Source: a virus. Taken from it: DNA of 30,598 bases. Location: IMG/VR virus record IMGVR_UViG_3300031758_000372, positions 1-30,598 of that record. The stretch is one strand, 5' to 3'. The notes under the pieces were generated by a model. The model was not told where the DNA came from and did no database searches. It worked only from the letters and a program-made list of their open reading frames with translations. Positions 28,394 through 30,598 of the stretch are shown piece by piece; the first letter of the stretch is position 1; each line of letters opens with the position of its first letter. Both the position numbers and the translations under genes were made by a program.

Positions 28394-28542
28394 TTGTCAA
28401 CCTTTTCTGTTGCCCATACTAGAAATCCGCCGAGCGCAATCAATGCCACAGGTACGGAAAGCATCCAAAGCCCACTTGTTACCAAAGAGACACCGATGAC
28501 CTCAATGATGAGTGCATAATCAATCTTCTTCAAGAAGTTCAT
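28390..28542 (-). CDS. 50-residue two-span membrane protein between terminase and portal
   Basis: A short frame beginning MNFLKKIDYALIIEVIGVSL with two hydrophobic helices (YALIIEVIGVSLVTSGLWML and VPVALIALGGFLVWA) and a charged end TEKVDK. TAAGGAGATCA, including the terminase stop, precedes the ATG. The stop overlaps the portal start. Small membrane genes occur at this spot in several actinophages; the role is unknown. Confidence 0.75.
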   Translation of the reverse strand: MNFLKKIDYALIIEVIGVSLVTSGLWMLSVPVALIALGGFLVWATEKVDK

Positions 28543-28550
28543 TGATCTCC

Positions 28551-30077
28551 TTAGACTTGGATAGAAAAATATCGTGCAGTTGGTGGCTTTGGTGGCGCAG
28601 GTTGGGTAGCTCTGTCATAACCAAAGATTGAAGCAACGGCAGCATCCACCTTACGGCGAGAACTTGCCTTTGCCACCATCACACCTCGTGATGATTGTTT
28701 CGTGACACAGTTTGCGATGTGCCGTGCAAGGCGCTCATCACCATCGTGAGTGAATGACTGATTGACAACGCCTTCGTAGAACTTTTGTGTTGCAGGAACC
28801 ATTCGCTCTGCGCTGTTGGGGTAGGCGACAACGGGGAGTCCTTCTTCATCAAGAACCATAAAGGTTCGGTTCCATCTGGCAGGGTCGAAAACAATCTCGC
28901 GCACATCAATTCGATTATCTCGTGCAGTTCCGATGATTGTTTGTTCGACTTCGGCAATTGGTACATACCATCCTTGTTCAGCATCTTCGGGTCTTTCCCA
29001 TAACCCAATCACGCTCAAGTGTGGCTTCTCACCGCCAAGTGACCATTGCACCAAGGCAGTTGAGTCATTGGAGAAACTGCCATCAAATGCAAGAACGACT
29101 TCTTCGCCAGGTATTGGAACTCTTGTTTTATCTTCTATTGCTTCCCATGATCCTGTTGGCAACCATGCAACAGAGGTGCTGACAAAGCAATTGATTCGCT
29201 TAGTTCTAAATTCAGCTTCGGGTGTTCGCAACACGGCGCTTTCAAAATCGCCTAAATCAACGATGTCGCCGAGACCGGGGTTGGCTTCGGCCCAAAGGCT
29301 TTTGTCACGGTGATCGCCTTCGGGTTTTGTAGGTTCCCACCATGCAAAGAAAAATGATTTGTCTTGAACTTCTTCTTTGACGATTCTCTGTCCGTATTGG
29401 TAGAGAGAATAGCAAAGTGAGTCTTGACCATTGGCTTGTGTTTTCACACCTGCCGTTGTGATTCCAAAGAGCAATGAATCAGCTCGTGCGCCACCTGCAA
29501 GTGAGAGTGTGTTCCATAAATCCCAGCTCGGTTGTGCGTGAACCTCATCAAAGATTACAAGCGGTGAAGGGTTCAAACCTTCTTTTGTGTAAGCCTCTGC
29601 CGAAAGCACTCGATAGACAGATGCCTTTTCTTTGAACTCAATTGCATCGCGGTAGAGCGTGAACATGGATGAGAGTTCTTGATCCAACTCAATCATTCGC
29701 TTGGCGGTGCCAAATACAATTCGCGCTTGATCGCGGTCTGCTGCACACGAATAAATTTCTGAACCGTTGCCGCCAACTGTTAGACCTGCAAGACCCATTG
29801 AAGCAGCCAATGCAGACTTGCCATTCTTGCGTGCCATTCCAACAAGGGCGGTGCGATGACGGAATCTTCCATCTTCACGGCGAGCTAATGCGTGACGAAG
29901 CAACTCGCGTTGCCAGGGGCGAAGCGATAGCAACTTGCCGGCAGGCGATGCGACCGAATCCTTTGTCACTCGACAAACTGTTTCGGCAAAGTCGGCATAC
30001 AAGTCACCGTCACCGCGAAGTTGTTCATCAAGTGGAACTTCAGTCAACCATCGTGGCGGCCAAGACTTTTCAGACAT
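28551..30077 (-). CDS. terL: Terminase large subunit
   Basis: A 508-residue packaging motor and nuclease. ATPase: Walker A-like GMARKNGKS (80-88) and Walker B LVIFDE (173-178). Coupling region LLFGITTAG near 202-210. RNase-H-like nuclease with VLAFDGSFSNDST (D332) and VFDPARW further on. It works with the P27-type small subunit, whose gene overlaps its start by eight bases. The length is normal for the family; it ends RYFSIQV. Confidence 0.95.
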   Translation of the reverse strand: MSEKSWPPRWLTEVPLDEQLRGDGDLYADFAETVCRVTKDSVASPAGKLLSLRPWQRELLRHALARREDGRFRHRTALVGMARKNGKSALAASMGLAGLTVGGNGSEIYSCAADRDQARIVFGTAKRMIELDQELSSMFTLYRDAIEFKEKASVYRVLSAEAYTKEGLNPSPLVIFDEVHAQPSWDLWNTLSLAGGARADSLLFGITTAGVKTQANGQDSLCYSLYQYGQRIVKEEVQDKSFFFAWWEPTKPEGDHRDKSLWAEANPGLGDIVDLGDFESAVLRTPEAEFRTKRINCFVSTSVAWLPTGSWEAIEDKTRVPIPGEEVVLAFDGSFSNDSTALVQWSLGGEKPHLSVIGLWERPEDAEQGWYVPIAEVEQTIIGTARDNRIDVREIVFDPARWNRTFMVLDEEGLPVVAYPNSAERMVPATQKFYEGVVNQSFTHDGDERLARHIANCVTKQSSRGVMVAKASSRRKVDAAVASIFGYDRATQPAPPKPPTARYFSIQV

Positions 30078-30534
30078 TGCGCTTTTGCGAAAGTAGTTCG
30101 TCTAACTTGCTTCGAACCTTAACTTCTGCAACCCCCAACTTGCTTCGATCAGAAGGTGTCAAACCTAGAACTGACAGAAGTTTCAAAATCTCATTCTCGG
30201 TTGTACTGATCATTCCCACAAGTGGGTTTGCATAGGCATAGCCTTTATCTGTGAAAAGCACATACTCTGTTTCTTTCAACTTTTTGGCAAGGTAAGTTTT
30301 GCGATCAAACTTTTCGCATAGTTCAATTAAAGCGATGCCATCTGAGTTTGCAATCCACGGAGCCATTGCACGAATATCTGTCCAAAGTTTCTTTGCGCCC
30401 TTTGAAAGCTGCGCAGGTGGCTTGTCATCAACACGCGGAAGCGCAATAACATTGCTCACATCAGGCAGTTTGCGCTTGCCTGGGTTTCCCAATGCACGCT
30501 TGAGTTCAGTTGGCTTCGGTGTTGGCCCTGTCAT
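30070..30534 (-). CDS. terS: Terminase small subunit (P27 family)
   Basis: A 154-residue DNA-recognition subunit: GPTPKPTELKRALGNPGKRK opening, then KGAKKLWTDIRAMAPW and LIELCEKFDRKTYLAKKL, then NPLVGMISTTENEILKLLSV and LGLTPSDRSKLGVAEV, all characteristic of P27-type small terminases. It would bind the packaging site and load the large subunit. The 5' flank is A-rich with no strong binding site. Confidence 0.92.
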   Translation of the reverse strand: MTGPTPKPTELKRALGNPGKRKLPDVSNVIALPRVDDKPPAQLSKGAKKLWTDIRAMAPWIANSDGIALIELCEKFDRKTYLAKKLKETEYVLFTDKGYAYANPLVGMISTTENEILKLLSVLGLTPSDRSKLGVAEVKVRSKLDELLSQKRNV

Positions 30535-30598
30535 ATTTTTTTTGCTTTCATGTAATTCAAACGCCCCCTATGGTAAATTGCGGTCATATGCAAAGCGG
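30535..30598. other. Right edge, non-coding leader of the small terminase
   Basis: An A/T-rich 64-base stretch. On the minus strand a minimal 18-residue frame runs into the terminase start but has no support. No terminal repeat with the left edge was found. If the molecule is circular this joins the 65 bases after the HNH stop to make a spacer of about 130 bases, which would be a natural place for a cos or pac site. Confidence 0.4.

Noticed and set aside
29669-30235. 188-codon plus-strand frame over the terminase genes
   Set aside because: It lies wholly antisense to clear terminase coding, has no plausible binding site or domain, and is a shadow frame.
1-30598. Temperate phage with integrase and repressor
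   Set aside because: No tyrosine or serine recombinase, no CI/Cro-like pair and no complete att core was found; only the tRNA-like element hints at a past integration system.

Overview
The window looks like most or all of a small tailed bacteriophage genome (about 30.6 kb, siphovirus-type). The host is probably an actinobacterium of moderate or low GC, for example a freshwater or marine lineage. Evidence for the host: a WhiB-family protein (a family essentially restricted to Actinobacteria and their phages), an actinophage-style replication block (PrimPol-helicase, Cas4/RecB-like nuclease, Holliday-junction-resolvase-like protein, endonuclease VII) and an actinophage-style fused head protease. 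I see no integrase, no CI-like repressor and no canonical tRNA.

Layout. Nearly everything reads on the minus strand, right to left. (1) 30534 to about 22133: P27-type small terminase, large terminase, small membrane protein, HK97-type portal, fused prohead protease with a strong internal start, HK97-fold major capsid protein, three stem-loops, an inserted glycosyltransferase, head-tail connector, tail terminator. (2) 22123 to 13635: two tandem paralogous tail-tube-like proteins, tail assembly chaperone with a canonical -1 slippery heptamer, tape measure, distal tail protein, fibre and glycine-rich adhesin-like proteins. (3) 13638 to 12335: lysis block with TM/coiled-coil protein, lipoprotein, two-TM protein, CHAP endolysin and small holin-like protein. 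(4) 12332 to 9822: DUF6378-like protein, two GT-A glycosyltransferases and an NAD-dependent sugar epimerase, ending at a perfect 16-bp bidirectional terminator.

(5) 8097 to 9764 is the only plus-strand unit. It has a promoter with an internal inverted repeat, a 5' leader stem-loop, six tiny overlapping genes (one a ribbon-helix-helix candidate) and a free-standing PrimPol domain. (6) 8004 down to 66: minus-strand replication and regulation genes (small membrane peptide, resolvase, WhiB-HTH fusion, secreted transglycosylase, exonuclease block, SSB-like protein, tRNA-like element, zinc ribbon, PrimPol-helicase), then a GC-rich repeat region flanked by DnaA-box-like sites, regulatory Zn/HTH proteins, endonuclease VII and HNH. 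The HNH gene at the left edge and the small terminase at the right edge are in the order expected if the molecule is circular or circularly permuted.

Genes are packed with ATGA or TAATG overlaps, implying translational coupling. Ribosome binding sites are mostly GGGGGA-like or AAGGAG. All identifications come from reading motifs by eye; no database search was run.
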